Source: Pseudomonas sp. H3(2019) (GTDB lineage Bacteria > Pseudomonadota > Gammaproteobacteria > Pseudomonadales > Pseudomonadaceae). Taken from it: DNA of 62,068 nt. Both the position numbers and the translations under genes were made by a program. The stretch is from contig NZ_VMSG01000034.1 of assembly GCF_007713465.1 (NCBI RefSeq), positions 1 through 62,068 of the forward strand. The letters are read 5' to 3'. Shown one piece after another: positions 8,245 to 16,759 of the stretch (position 1 is the first letter of the stretch; every line of letters begins with the position of its first letter). Under the pieces are notes generated by a model that worked only from the letters and a program-made list of their open reading frames with translations, had not been told where the DNA came from and searched no databases.

Positions 8245-8928
8245 TCAGAACGTGGCGGGATCGATCTGTGAAAAGCTGCTGACGTTCAGATGCCCGGCGA
8301 GTTCACCGCCTTCGCGCACCAACCCGCAGGTGGCCATGCCGGCCTCGCGGGCGGCATCCAGCTCCTGAACAATGTCGGAGAGAAACAGGATTTGCGCAGG
8401 CTCGCAGCCAATGGCTTGAGTAATGTGCTGATAGGACTGCGCCTCACGCTTGGGCCCTGAGGTGGTATCGAAGTAGCCGCTGAACAGTGGCGTCAAATCA
8501 CCGGCCTCGGAGCAACCGAAGATCAACTTCTGGGCCTGGATCGAACCAGACGAGTAAACAAACAGTTGATACCCTGCCTGATGCCAGCGCTTCAGCGCGT
8601 CGACCGCGTCCGGATAAACATGGCCCTTCAGCTGCCCGGCCTGATAACCCTGCTCCCAGACCATCCCTTGCAACGCCTTGAGTGGCGTGGCCTTGCGGTC
8701 TTCGGCAATCCAGCCCAGCAGGATTTCGATCACCCGCTCGACGTCAGCGCCAGGTTCGGCGCTGTCCTGGCGAACGGCGTCGATCTGCCGGGCTACGTCG
8801 GCCCGTTGCGCCTGCAGACGGACAAAGTCCGGCAAGTGTTTGGCGGCGTAGGGAAACAGCACCTCGAACACAAAACTCACCGCGCTGGTGGTGCCTTCAA
8901 TGTCGGTGAGAATGGCTTTGATCGTCAT
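8245..8928 (-). CDS. mtnC: Acireductone synthase (enolase-phosphatase E1)
   Basis: HAD-superfamily enzyme of methionine salvage that enolises and dephosphorylates 2,3-diketo-5-methylthiopentyl-1-phosphate to the acireductone. The 227-aa protein starts MTIKAILTDIEGTT, with the HAD nucleophile/acid motif DIEGTT at 9-14. FVYSSGSIQAQKLIF supplies the second HAD motif and FLSDIVQELDAAREAG the acidic third motif. It lies 4 bp after mtnD in the same orientation, so the two are almost certainly co-transcribed. mtnA, mtnK and mtnP are not in the window. Confidence 0.95.
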   Translation of the reverse strand: MTIKAILTDIEGTTSAVSFVFEVLFPYAAKHLPDFVRLQAQRADVARQIDAVRQDSAEPGADVERVIEILLGWIAEDRKATPLKALQGMVWEQGYQAGQLKGHVYPDAVDALKRWHQAGYQLFVYSSGSIQAQKLIFGCSEAGDLTPLFSGYFDTTSGPKREAQSYQHITQAIGCEPAQILFLSDIVQELDAAREAGMATCGLVREGGELAGHLNVSSFSQIDPATF

Positions 8929-8932
8929 GCCA

Positions 8933-9478
8933 TCAGTCCTCGAGGCGCGGGAAGCGACTGGCGATGTCGTCGCCGGTGAAGTTGGCCACCCAGCCTTCAG
9001 GGTTGTTGAACAGCCGAATCGCCACGAAGTGCGGGTGCTCGCCCATGTCGAACCAGTGTGCAGTACCGGCGGGCACCGAAATCAGGTCGTTTTTCTCGCA
9101 GAGCACGGCGTACACGTAGTCGTCGATGTGCAAAGTAAACAGGCCACGGCCCGCGACGAAAAATCGTACTTCGTCTTCGCCATGGCGATGCTCTTCCAGA
9201 AACTTGGCGCGCAATTCGGCTTTTTGCGGGTGATCGCTGTTAAGGCTGACCACGTCGACGGTGATGTAACCGCGCTCGGTCATCAACTGATCGATCTGCA
9301 CCTGATAAGCGGCAATCACTTCTTCCTGGCTGGCACCGGGCTGGATCTTCGCCGCGGCTTGCCAACGGTCGAAGCGCACACCTTTTTCGGCCAGGGTCGA
9401 GGCGATATCGTCGAAATGGGTCAGGACCTTGTTCGGCAGGTCCGGGCTTGAAACGTGGTAAACGGACAGGCTGCTCAT
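8933..9478 (-). CDS. mtnD: Acireductone dioxygenase
   Basis: Cupin metalloenzyme that oxidises the acireductone to the keto-acid precursor of methionine and formate. The 181-aa protein has the cupin ligand motif HRHGEDEVRFFV and a second motif with VPAGTAHWFDMG, matching the His-His-Glu-His metal site. The start ATG follows GAGGAATTGCCAAC. It sits between mtnB and mtnC in a minus-strand operon. Iron or nickel choice, which sets the product, cannot be told from sequence. Confidence 0.95.
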   Translation of the reverse strand: MSSLSVYHVSSPDLPNKVLTHFDDIASTLAEKGVRFDRWQAAAKIQPGASQEEVIAAYQVQIDQLMTERGYITVDVVSLNSDHPQKAELRAKFLEEHRHGEDEVRFFVAGRGLFTLHIDDYVYAVLCEKNDLISVPAGTAHWFDMGEHPHFVAIRLFNNPEGWVANFTGDDIASRFPRLED

Positions 9479-9554
9479 GTTGGCAATTCCTCGTTAGCGG
9501 CGCTGCCGTCCAGCTTTTACAGGCCGATCAGGCAACGCGTTTCATCAGGCGGTT

Positions 9555-10175
9555 TTAACGGTTAATCAACGCGCGCATTTTCAGCTCGCATTCAAACAGG
9601 AACTCAAACGCTTCGATCTGCCGCAACGCATCACTCATCTTCGGGCCCCAGGTGTAGAGGCCATGACCGCGAATCAGGTAACCGACACACTCGGGATGGT
9701 CGTCGAGCCATGGCTGGACTTTGGACGCCAGGCGCCCGATGTCCTGATCGTTGTCGAAGATCGGCACCCGCACCCTGGATTCATGGGTCGAGATCCCGCT
9801 GAAGGCTTTTTGCAGTTCGTAGTCTTCAAACGTAATGACCGGACTCTGCAGCAGCCGCGACAACACCGTGGCATTGACCGAATGGGTGTGCAGCACCGCA
9901 CCGATGTCGGCCCGCCAATTATATAACTGGGTGTGCAACAGGGTTTCGGCAGACGGCTTCTTGCCCGGCTCCAGGCTGTTGCCCGACATATCCGTGGCCA
10001 GCACGTCATCAATCCCCAGCTGACCTTTGTGTTTACCGGAAACGGTCAACAGGGCTTCGGTGGCCGACAGTCGCGTCGAATAGTTGCTGCTGGTGGCGGG
10101 CGACCAGCCTCGGCCATACAAAAAACGCCCGGCGTCGATGATTTGCTGGGCGAGCTGTTCACGGGTAAGGCTCAT
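9555..10175 (-). CDS. mtnB: Methylthioribulose-1-phosphate dehydratase
   Basis: Class II aldolase-fold zinc enzyme of methionine salvage that dehydrates 5-methylthioribulose-1-phosphate. The 206-aa protein has the fold's hallmarks: GWSPATSSNYSTRL, TVSGKHKGQLG, KPSAETLLHTQLY (catalytic Glu), VLHTHSVNATVLS (zinc His pair) and IRGHGLYTWG (third His). Its start codon overlaps the stop of the MFS transporter gene by 4 bp (ATGA), and mtnD and mtnC follow. The set covers the later steps of the pathway. Confidence 0.95.
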   Translation of the reverse strand: MSLTREQLAQQIIDAGRFLYGRGWSPATSSNYSTRLSATEALLTVSGKHKGQLGIDDVLATDMSGNSLEPGKKPSAETLLHTQLYNWRADIGAVLHTHSVNATVLSRLLQSPVITFEDYELQKAFSGISTHESRVRVPIFDNDQDIGRLASKVQPWLDDHPECVGYLIRGHGLYTWGPKMSDALRQIEAFEFLFECELKMRALINR

Positions 10176-11317
10176 GGCCTGTCCTCTTGCATACGTGTGG
10201 CAATGATAACGGCTGCAGCAAACGCTGCGAGACTGGCAATACTAAAGGTCAATGTAGCGCCCAGGGCATTCCAGCTGTAACCGGAATACAACGCGCCCAA
10301 CGCCCCGCCGGTGCCGGCCAGTGCGGCGTACAACGCCTGGCCCTGCCCTTGCTGGCGTGCGCCGAAGCTACGTTGCACGAAATGGATGGCAGCGGCGTGA
10401 AAGCTGCCGAAGGTCGCTGCGTGCAGAATCTGCGCAAACAGCAGCACCCACAAGAATTCAGCGAACGAGCCGAGCAGCAACCAGCGTAACGCCGCCAGCA
10501 GGAAACTCGCCATCAGCACCCGGCGCACCGAGAAGCGCCCAAGGATCTTGCTCATGAACAAAAACATCAGGACTTCGGCCACTACCCCCAACGCCCAGAG
10601 CATGCCGATCACGCCGCGGCTATACCCCAGGCGCTCGAGGTGCAGGGTCAGAAAGGTGTAATACGGTCCATGGCTCATCTGCATCAGTGCCACGCAGCCA
10701 TAAAACGCCAATACCCCGGGACTGCGCAGTTGCTTGAGAAAGCCCTCGCCCACCTGCCGGTTGCCCTGCGCCGGCTGGGCGTTCGGCACCCAGAGGCTGC
10801 TGATGATTATCCCGCCCATGATCACCACCAGCGTCACCGGGTAGATGTCCAGGCTCAACCATTCGAACAACCGCCCCAAGGCGACCACGGTGATGATGAA
10901 ACCGATCGACCCCCACAAGCGGATCTGGCTGTAGCGCGACGTCTGGCCCTGCAAATGCGCGAGGGTGATTACCTCGAACTGCGGCAATACCGCATGCCAG
11001 AAGAACGCATGTAGCGCCATGACCATCGCCAGCCAGGCGTAGCTTTTGCTGACGAAGATCAGCGAAAAGCTCAGCAGCGTACAGATCGCGCCGAAGCGCA
11101 CGATGGCCAGGCGCCGGCCGGTGTAGTCACCGAGCCAGCCCCAGATATTCGGTGCCACGCAGCGCATCAGCATCGGAATAGCCACCAGTTCGCCAATGCG
11201 CGCGCTGGAAAACCCCAGGTGATCGAAGTACAGCGCCAGGAACGGCGCGGTCGAACCGAGCAAGGCGAAATAGAACAGATAGAAGCTGGACAACCGCCAG
11301 TATGGAAGCGCCGCCAC
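10172..11317 (-). CDS. MFS transporter (phenylpropionate/nucleoside-symporter type)
   Basis: A 381-aa protein with about twelve membrane segments and the MFS_1-like pattern of the HcaT/LacY-related group. It begins YWRLSSFYLFYFALLGSTAP and has the cytoplasmic loop WLGDYTGRRLAI. The initiation codon appears to be GTG and no strong Shine-Dalgarno is visible. Its stop overlaps the mtnB start, suggesting translational coupling with methionine salvage. Transport of a methylthio-sugar or nucleoside is a guess from context; the substrate is not evident. Confidence 0.85.
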   Translation of the reverse strand: MAALPYWRLSSFYLFYFALLGSTAPFLALYFDHLGFSSARIGELVAIPMLMRCVAPNIWGWLGDYTGRRLAIVRFGAICTLLSFSLIFVSKSYAWLAMVMALHAFFWHAVLPQFEVITLAHLQGQTSRYSQIRLWGSIGFIITVVALGRLFEWLSLDIYPVTLVVIMGGIIISSLWVPNAQPAQGNRQVGEGFLKQLRSPGVLAFYGCVALMQMSHGPYYTFLTLHLERLGYSRGVIGMLWALGVVAEVLMFLFMSKILGRFSVRRVLMASFLLAALRWLLLGSFAEFLWVLLFAQILHAATFGSFHAAAIHFVQRSFGARQQGQGQALYAALAGTGGALGALYSGYSWNALGATLTFSIASLAAFAAAVIIATRMQEDRP

Positions 11318-11351
11318 GGCCGTCAGACCGCGGCGACATCAGGGCGTGGCT

Positions 11352-12443
11352 TCACAGCTGGCCCAGCACCGGGGTGCTGACGCTCACGTCGGCGTTTTGT
11401 CCGCGATTGCGCAGCAGGTGGTCCATCAACACGATGGCCATCATCGCTTCGGCAATCGGCGTGGCGCGGATGCCGACGCAAGGGTCATGACGGCCCTTGG
11501 TAACGACGTCCACCGGGTTGCCGTGGATATCGATCGAACGGCCCGGCGTGGTGATGCTCGACGTTGGCTTGAGTGCCAGGTGCGCAACGATCGGTTGCCC
11601 CGAAGAGATGCCGCCCAGAATCCCGCCCGCGTTGTTGCTGAGGAAACCTTCCGGGGTCATTTCGTCACGGTGCTCGGTGCCGCGCTGGGCGACACTGGCG
11701 AAACCGGCGCCGATTTCCACGCCTTTCACCGCGTTGATGCTCATCAGCGCATGGGCCAGTTCGGCGTCGAGACGGTCGAAGATCGGTTCGCCGAGCCCCG
11801 GCTTCACCCCTTCGGCGACCACAGTGATCTTCGCGCCGACCGAATCCTGGTCGCGGCGCAATTGATCCATGTAGGCTTCAAGCTCTGGCACTTTGTCCGG
11901 GTCGGGGCTGAAGAAGGCGTTTTGCTCGACCGAGTCCCAGGTCTTGAACGGGATTTCGATAGGCCCGAGCTGGCTCATGTAGCCGCGAATGACGATGCCC
12001 TGGGTAGCCAGGTATTTCTTCGCAATGGCACCCGCGGCCACACGCATGGCGGTTTCCCGCGCCGAGCTGCGGCCACCGCCACGGTAATCGCGCTCGCCGT
12101 ATTTGTGGTGATAGGTGTAGTCGGCGTGGGCCGGGCGGAACAGGTCCTTGATCGCCGAGTAGTCCTTGGACTTCTGGTCGGTGTTGCGGATCAGCAGACC
12201 AATCGCGCAACCGGTGGTGCGGCCCTCGAACACGCCAGAGAGGATTTCGACTTCGTCGGCTTCCTGGCGCTGGGTGGTGTGGCGGCTGGTGCCGGGCTTG
12301 CGGCGGTCCAGATCACGCTGCAAGTCTTCCAGGGACAGCTCAAGGCCCGCCGGGCAGCCGTCGACAATGGCGACCAACGCCGGGCCATGGCTTTCGCCCG
12401 CGGTGGTGACAGTGAACAGCTTGCCGTAGGTATTGCCGGACAT
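11352..12443 (-). CDS. aroC: Chorismate synthase
   Basis: Last enzyme of the shikimate pathway; it eliminates phosphate from EPSP to give chorismate, using reduced FMN. The 363-aa length is normal. The three signatures are present: GESHGPALVAIVDGCPAG near the N-terminus, the central block YGERDYRGGGRSSARET, and RHDPCVGIRATPIAEAM near the C-terminus. It is upstream of the MFS-mtnBDC genes on the same strand with a 34-bp gap, so transcription may run through. It diverges from the alpha/beta hydrolase gene. Confidence 0.97.
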   Translation of the reverse strand: MSGNTYGKLFTVTTAGESHGPALVAIVDGCPAGLELSLEDLQRDLDRRKPGTSRHTTQRQEADEVEILSGVFEGRTTGCAIGLLIRNTDQKSKDYSAIKDLFRPAHADYTYHHKYGERDYRGGGRSSARETAMRVAAGAIAKKYLATQGIVIRGYMSQLGPIEIPFKTWDSVEQNAFFSPDPDKVPELEAYMDQLRRDQDSVGAKITVVAEGVKPGLGEPIFDRLDAELAHALMSINAVKGVEIGAGFASVAQRGTEHRDEMTPEGFLSNNAGGILGGISSGQPIVAHLALKPTSSITTPGRSIDIHGNPVDVVTKGRHDPCVGIRATPIAEAMMAIVLMDHLLRNRGQNADVSVSTPVLGQL

Positions 12444-12582
12444 GCAGGGCGCTCCGTGAAATCGCTGAGTGACTCAACCTGAAAATGTATTGCGGCGAGT
12501 ATACGCAGGCTATCCGACTAGTTCATCCTCGAACCTTATCGGTGCCTGCTAGTCCAACCGACACCTTGTGAATGATGGCGTG

Positions 12583-13548
12583 ATGATGCTGCGAGTTATT
12601 GCCTTGAGCCTTACCCTGTTTACCGGCCTGCTTTCCAATGTGGTTCAGGCCTCCGTTCTGCAACGTCCGGTCAGTCTGGATACCGGCAGCGGCGAGCTTT
12701 TCGGCTCGATGTTGCTGCCAAAGTCCGACAGCCCGGTGCCGGTTGTGCTGATCGTTTCCGGCTCGGGCCCTACCGATCGTAACGGCAATAACCCGGACGG
12801 CGGCAACAACGACAGCCTCAAGCGCCTGGCGTGGGTACTGGCCAAACACAACATCGCCAGCGTGCGTTACGACAAGCGCGGCGTAGCAGCCAGCCTCGCG
12901 GCGACCCCGGATGAACGCAATCTGACCCTTGAAGCCTACGTTGCCGACGCGGTGGCCTGGGGCCAAAAGCTCAAGTCCGACCCGCGTATGGGACCGTTGA
13001 TTCTGCTCGGCCATAGCGAAGGTGCACTGGTGGCCACACTCGCCGCCCCGCAAGTCGATGCCGCCGCGGTGATTTCCCTGTCCGGCAGCGCCCGACCGGT
13101 GGATCAGGTCTTGCGTCAACAATTAAGCAATCGCCTGCCACCCGATCTGCTGCTGCGCAGCAATGAGCTGCTGGACAGCCTCAAGGCCGGGCATGTCGAT
13201 GTCAATGTCCCGACACCGTTGCAGGTGATCTTCCGTCCCAGCGTGCAGCCGTACCTGATCAGCCTGTTTCGCCAGGACCCGGCAGCGGCTTTCGCCAAGC
13301 TGAAAATGCCGGCGCTGATCATCCAGGGCAGCAACGATATGCAGGTCGGTGTCGGTGACGCACGGATGCTTAAAGCGGCGAAACCGGATGCCCAACTGGC
13401 ACTGATCGAAGGCATGAACCACGTCATGCGCATCGTGCCCAATGACGTCAAACGGCAATTGGCCTCCTACAAAGACCCGCAACTGCCCCTCGCCGTCGAG
13501 CTCGGGACTCAGATCTTGAGCTTTATTGACGGACTTCGCCCCAGTTAA
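12583..13548 (+). CDS. Secreted alpha/beta hydrolase
   Basis: A 321-aa protein with a signal peptide (MMLRVIALSLTLFTGLLSN, cleavage likely after VVQA), so probably periplasmic. The alpha/beta-hydrolase fold shows as VVLIVSGSGPTDRNG (oxyanion loop), VRYDKRGVAAS, the nucleophile elbow ILLGHSEGALVA (Ser in GHSEG), the acid IQGSNDMQV and the catalytic His in GMNHVMR. A GTG start five codons upstream is also open. Substrate unknown; family members are mostly carboxylesterases or peptidases. Confidence 0.85.
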   Translation: MMLRVIALSLTLFTGLLSNVVQASVLQRPVSLDTGSGELFGSMLLPKSDSPVPVVLIVSGSGPTDRNGNNPDGGNNDSLKRLAWVLAKHNIASVRYDKRGVAASLAATPDERNLTLEAYVADAVAWGQKLKSDPRMGPLILLGHSEGALVATLAAPQVDAAAVISLSGSARPVDQVLRQQLSNRLPPDLLLRSNELLDSLKAGHVDVNVPTPLQVIFRPSVQPYLISLFRQDPAAAFAKLKMPALIIQGSNDMQVGVGDARMLKAAKPDAQLALIEGMNHVMRIVPNDVKRQLASYKDPQLPLAVELGTQILSFIDGLRPS

Positions 13549-13647
13549 GCCGGTGTTACCCTCCAGTCCTGGAAAAAACGGCCGATAAGCCTGTGTCGGC
13601 AGCCCATTGTCTGCCGCCAAGCAGGGCTTGGACAGGATCTCGCCGTT

Positions 13648-14439
13648 ATGACTGATACCCAGAATTCACCCGATACTGCGCCAGAAACCACCGCCACTGA
13701 AGTGGTCGACCTGCCGTGGTCGGACGTCCAGGCCGAGCACCACAAGATGCTCCGCCTGGCGCCGCTGAAAACCGATCGAGCGACCGGTGGGCGGCCATTG
13801 CGCTTTGTCGAGTTCGGCTATGCCGAGCGCAACAGCAAAGAACGCAGCCTGCTGCGCATGAGCATTTCGCTGCCTGGCCAACGGGCGCGCAAAGAACAGA
13901 ACCACCTGGATGTCTGGGTCGATCACGAGACCCATCGCGTGCACTTCGGCCCCGACAGCGGTCTGCAGATTGAACCGCTGAACCGTGGCATTGGCCGCTT
14001 TCTAGCGGCTCAAGGCATTACGTGGGCGAAGAAAAAGTGGTCGAGCTACACCGTCGACAGTGCAGACCTGAACAACAAGGACGCCCTCAACGAAGACACC
14101 CGCCTGCGCCGCGATCACTTCCTGCGCGTGCACGGCTTTGACGTGGTCTACGCCGACGCCCAACATTTGAAGGGCAGCGTCAAAGAGGTGAAAGTCGGCG
14201 ATCTGCTTGGCGACTGGAACTCCGAAAAGCTGCAGTTCGTGGAAATCCTCGAAGCCGCGCAGATGCTCCAGCAAGCCGAGCAGAATCTGGCGGAGCAGGA
14301 AGTCAAACTGCAAAAGCAGGAAGAGAAAGTCAGCAAATACAAACGCGAGGACACCGGGCTACGCTTCACCATCACCTGTCTGGTGGCGTTTTCGGTGTTC
14401 CAGGCGGGACTGCTGATCTGGATTGCTACGCACCGCTAA
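13648..14439 (+). CDS. Hypothetical coiled-coil membrane-anchored protein
   Basis: A 263-aa protein without a recognised family. The first about 180 residues are soluble and charged (WSDVQAEHHKMLRLAPLKTD and GIGRFLAAQGITWAKKKW are typical). A heptad-like coiled coil rich in Gln, Glu and Lys (about 195-238, AEQNLAEQEVKLQKQEEKVS) leads to a single C-terminal membrane helix (about 243-260). This is a tail-anchored topology with most of the protein in the cytoplasm. AGGATC precedes the ATG. It is 99 bp downstream of the hydrolase gene and could be co-transcribed with it. Confidence 0.75.
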   Translation: MTDTQNSPDTAPETTATEVVDLPWSDVQAEHHKMLRLAPLKTDRATGGRPLRFVEFGYAERNSKERSLLRMSISLPGQRARKEQNHLDVWVDHETHRVHFGPDSGLQIEPLNRGIGRFLAAQGITWAKKKWSSYTVDSADLNNKDALNEDTRLRRDHFLRVHGFDVVYADAQHLKGSVKEVKVGDLLGDWNSEKLQFVEILEAAQMLQQAEQNLAEQEVKLQKQEEKVSKYKREDTGLRFTITCLVAFSVFQAGLLIWIATHR

Positions 14440-14458
14440 GCAAAAAGATCGCGGCGAC

Positions 14459-14487
14459 GATCGTTCCCACGCAGCGTGGGAACGATC
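14459..14487. repeat. GATCGTTCCCACG palindrome, probable bidirectional terminator
   Basis: Arms GATCGTTCCCACGC and GCGTGGGAACGATC leave almost no loop. It sits between the convergent coiled-coil gene and prmB. The same palindrome recurs at 33994-34027 and 45256-45300, so it is a dispersed element as well as a plausible stop for transcription. Confidence 0.75.
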
Positions 14488-14492
14488 AGTTG

Positions 14493-15401
14493 TCAGACGC
14501 GTGAAGCAAACAGCGCCTGATGCTGGCGGCATTGTTCGGCGCTGAGCATGAACACACCGTGACCGCCGCGCTCGAACTCCAGCCAGGCGAAATCGACTTC
14601 CGGGTACAACGCCTCGACGTGCACCTGGCTGTTGCCGACTTCAACGATCAGCAAGCCCTTCTCGGTCAGGTGATCCGCCGCTTCGGCGAGCATGCGCCGC
14701 ACTAGGTTCAAACCATCGTCGCCACAGGCCAGACCCAGTTCGGGTTCGTGCTGGTATTCATCCGGCATGTCGGCAAAATCTTCGGCGTCAACGTAAGGCG
14801 GGTTGGACACGATCAAATCGAAACGCTGCCCTGGCAAACCGTCGAAGCCATCGCCCTGAACGGTGTACACGCGCTCATCGACGCCATGGCGCTCGATGTT
14901 CTGATTGGCCACTTCCAGCGCTTCGAAAGACAGGTCCGCCAACACCACTTCAGCGTTCTGGAACTCGTAGGCGCAGGCAATGCCGATGCAACCGGAACCG
15001 GTGCACAGGTCGAGAATCCGTGCAGGCTCGGCGCCCAGCCACGGCTCGAAACGTTTTTCGATCAGTTCGCCAATCGGCGAACGCGGAATCAATACACGCT
15101 CGTCAACGATGAACGACATCCCGCAGAACCAGGCTTCGCCCAACAGGTAAGCCGTCGGGATGCGCTCCTCGATTCGACGTTTGAGCAAGCGCTGCAGGTT
15201 GACCAGCTCGTCTTCTTCAAGACGGCAATCCAGGTAGCTATCGGCGATTTCCCATGGCAGGTGCAACGCACCCAACACCAGTTGACGGGCTTCGTCCCAG
15301 GCGTTGTCGGTCCCATGGCCGAAAAACAGATCCTCCCCATGAAAACGGCTGACAGCCCAACGAATGTGGTCGCGCAAGGTGCGCAGGCGGGAAGTGATCA
15401 C
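14493..15401 (-). CDS. prmB: Ribosomal protein uL3 glutamine N5-methyltransferase
   Basis: SAM-dependent methyltransferase that methylates a glutamine of ribosomal protein L3. The 302-aa protein has the SAM motif ILDLCTGSGCIGIACA (about 129-144), the acidic motif VVLADLSFEALEVA and the N5-Gln methyltransferase signature SNPPYVDAEDF (about 199-209). The N-terminal domain (HIRWAVSRFHGEDLFFGHG) is typical of PrmB and distinguishes it from PrmC. It is a single gene converging with 13648-14439. Confidence 0.93.
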   Translation of the reverse strand: MITSRLRTLRDHIRWAVSRFHGEDLFFGHGTDNAWDEARQLVLGALHLPWEIADSYLDCRLEEDELVNLQRLLKRRIEERIPTAYLLGEAWFCGMSFIVDERVLIPRSPIGELIEKRFEPWLGAEPARILDLCTGSGCIGIACAYEFQNAEVVLADLSFEALEVANQNIERHGVDERVYTVQGDGFDGLPGQRFDLIVSNPPYVDAEDFADMPDEYQHEPELGLACGDDGLNLVRRMLAEAADHLTEKGLLIVEVGNSQVHVEALYPEVDFAWLEFERGGHGVFMLSAEQCRQHQALFASRV

Positions 15402-15640
15402 GGGGGCAAACTCCTGAAAAAACGACTGGCGATTCTAACAGCCTAAACCCGCCCCGACGACGCAAGAAAGATCACCGGACGAATGTAGGATTGATCCTGA
15501 TTTTCAGCTTTTGATTGAACATCTGCTCAGCTCTTGACAGGCTGCAGGCCAGCAACGACGGTGCCTACGATGGTAGCGATTCACAGAAGCGCTCAGCCAG
15601 AGGACAATGTCGCAAAAGCCCCACTCGAAGGAGCCCCAGA

Positions 15641-16231
15641 ATGTCCGTTCCAAAAACGATGTTTCAACTCAGCGGTCGTGGTTACGCGCCGGCCAATCTG
15701 GCCCACGCGACGCTGGTGATCATCGATGCCCAGAAAGAGTACCTAAGCGGCCCGTTGGCCCTTTCCGGCATGAACGCCGCCGTCGACAACATCAAGCAAT
15801 TGCTCGCGGCTGCCCGCAGGACGGGTCGGCCGATCGTCCATGTTCGCCACCTCGGCACCGTCGGTGGCCTGTTCGACCCACAGGGCGAACGCGGTGAATT
15901 CATCCCGGGCCTTGAGCCACTGGCTGACGAAACCGTCATCGGTAAATTGCTGCCCAGCGCGTTCCACGGCACCCCGTTGGAAAAACGCCTGCAAGACCTC
16001 GGCTCGCTGGACCTGATCGTCTGCGGTTTCATGAGTCACTCCAGCGTCAGCACCACCGTGCGCGCCGCGAAGAACCTGGGCTTTCGCTGCACCCTGGTCG
16101 AAGACGCCTGTGCCACCCGGGACCTGCCTCACAAAGGTGGAGTCCTCAGCGCCGAACATGTCCAGCAGACTGAAATGGCAATCATGGCCGACAACTTCGC
16201 GACCCTCGCCCAGACTCATGAACTGATCTGA
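15641..16231 (+). CDS. Isochorismatase-fold hydrolase with Ser at the nucleophile position
   Basis: A 196-aa isochorismatase/cysteine-hydrolase-fold protein. Fold markers are VIIDAQKEYLSG (catalytic Asp), the Lys-containing segment ETVIGKLLPSAFHGT, and LIVCGFMSHSSVSTTVRAA. In amidases of this family the last motif carries the nucleophilic Cys (G-x-x-T-x-x-C-V). Here the aligned residue is Ser, while true isochorismatases such as EntB have Gly there. It may therefore be an altered enzyme or a binding protein. GAAGGAG lies 7 nt before the ATG. Upstream in-frame sequence looks non-coding. Confidence 0.85.
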   Translation: MSVPKTMFQLSGRGYAPANLAHATLVIIDAQKEYLSGPLALSGMNAAVDNIKQLLAAARRTGRPIVHVRHLGTVGGLFDPQGERGEFIPGLEPLADETVIGKLLPSAFHGTPLEKRLQDLGSLDLIVCGFMSHSSVSTTVRAAKNLGFRCTLVEDACATRDLPHKGGVLSAEHVQQTEMAIMADNFATLAQTHELI

Positions 16232-16241
16232 TCGAGCGCTT

Positions 16242-16268
16242 GATGAGCGGCCAACGCAGCCGCTCATC
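16242..16268 (+). terminator. Strong hairpin after the isochorismatase-like gene
   Basis: GATGAGCGGC and GCCGCTCATC form a perfect 10-bp stem with a 7-nt loop directly after the stop. There is no T-run after the stem, so termination efficiency is uncertain. Confidence 0.55.
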
Positions 16269-16363
16269 CGCAAAAACCTCTCATTCCCTGCAATTGCCTT
16301 AGCCTCAGGAACCACCCGGTCAACTCCCGGTCGAAGGGCCGATACCCATTGAGGAAGGTCGGA

Positions 16364-16684
16364 ATGAAGAAATCCGATGGTTTTGACGCTCGCCGCTTGC
16401 GGCCCAAAGGCCCGCGCAACTGGCGTTATCGCTTTGGCGCGGCATTTTCCGCGCTGCTGGCAACCCTCGGCGTGTTGCTGGCGATGGCCGGTGCCGCCAG
16501 CCTGTTGGGCCACCCGCCGGCTCTCGGCGAGTTGAACACCAGCCCGGCCGGCGCCGCGGTGGTCCTGGCGATTGGCCTGTTGCTGCTGTATGTCGGTGTT
16601 GCGTTGTGGCGTCGCTGCCGCCGTCGGATGCGCCAACCGCGTGAGCTGAACCTGGCTCCGCACTTGATGAAAAAACATGACTGA
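16364..16684 (+). CDS. Small membrane protein, two helices
   Basis: A 106-aa protein with a basic N-terminus (MKKSDGFDARRLRPKGPRNW) and two hydrophobic segments, about 27-49 and 62-83. An Arg-rich stretch RRCRRRMRQPR follows the second helix. The topology is probably cytoplasmic N- and C-termini. No family recognised. GAGGAAGG precedes the ATG; an in-frame TTG five codons upstream is less likely. It lies 75 bp upstream of the Smr-domain gene. Confidence 0.75.
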   Translation: MKKSDGFDARRLRPKGPRNWRYRFGAAFSALLATLGVLLAMAGAASLLGHPPALGELNTSPAGAAVVLAIGLLLLYVGVALWRRCRRRMRQPRELNLAPHLMKKHD

Positions 16685-16759
16685 GTGGTGCGCGTTGCGT
16701 TTTGACGCGCCCGATTCACCTCGACTTGGGTAAACTGGCCGCCCTTCGCGGAGGCTGAC

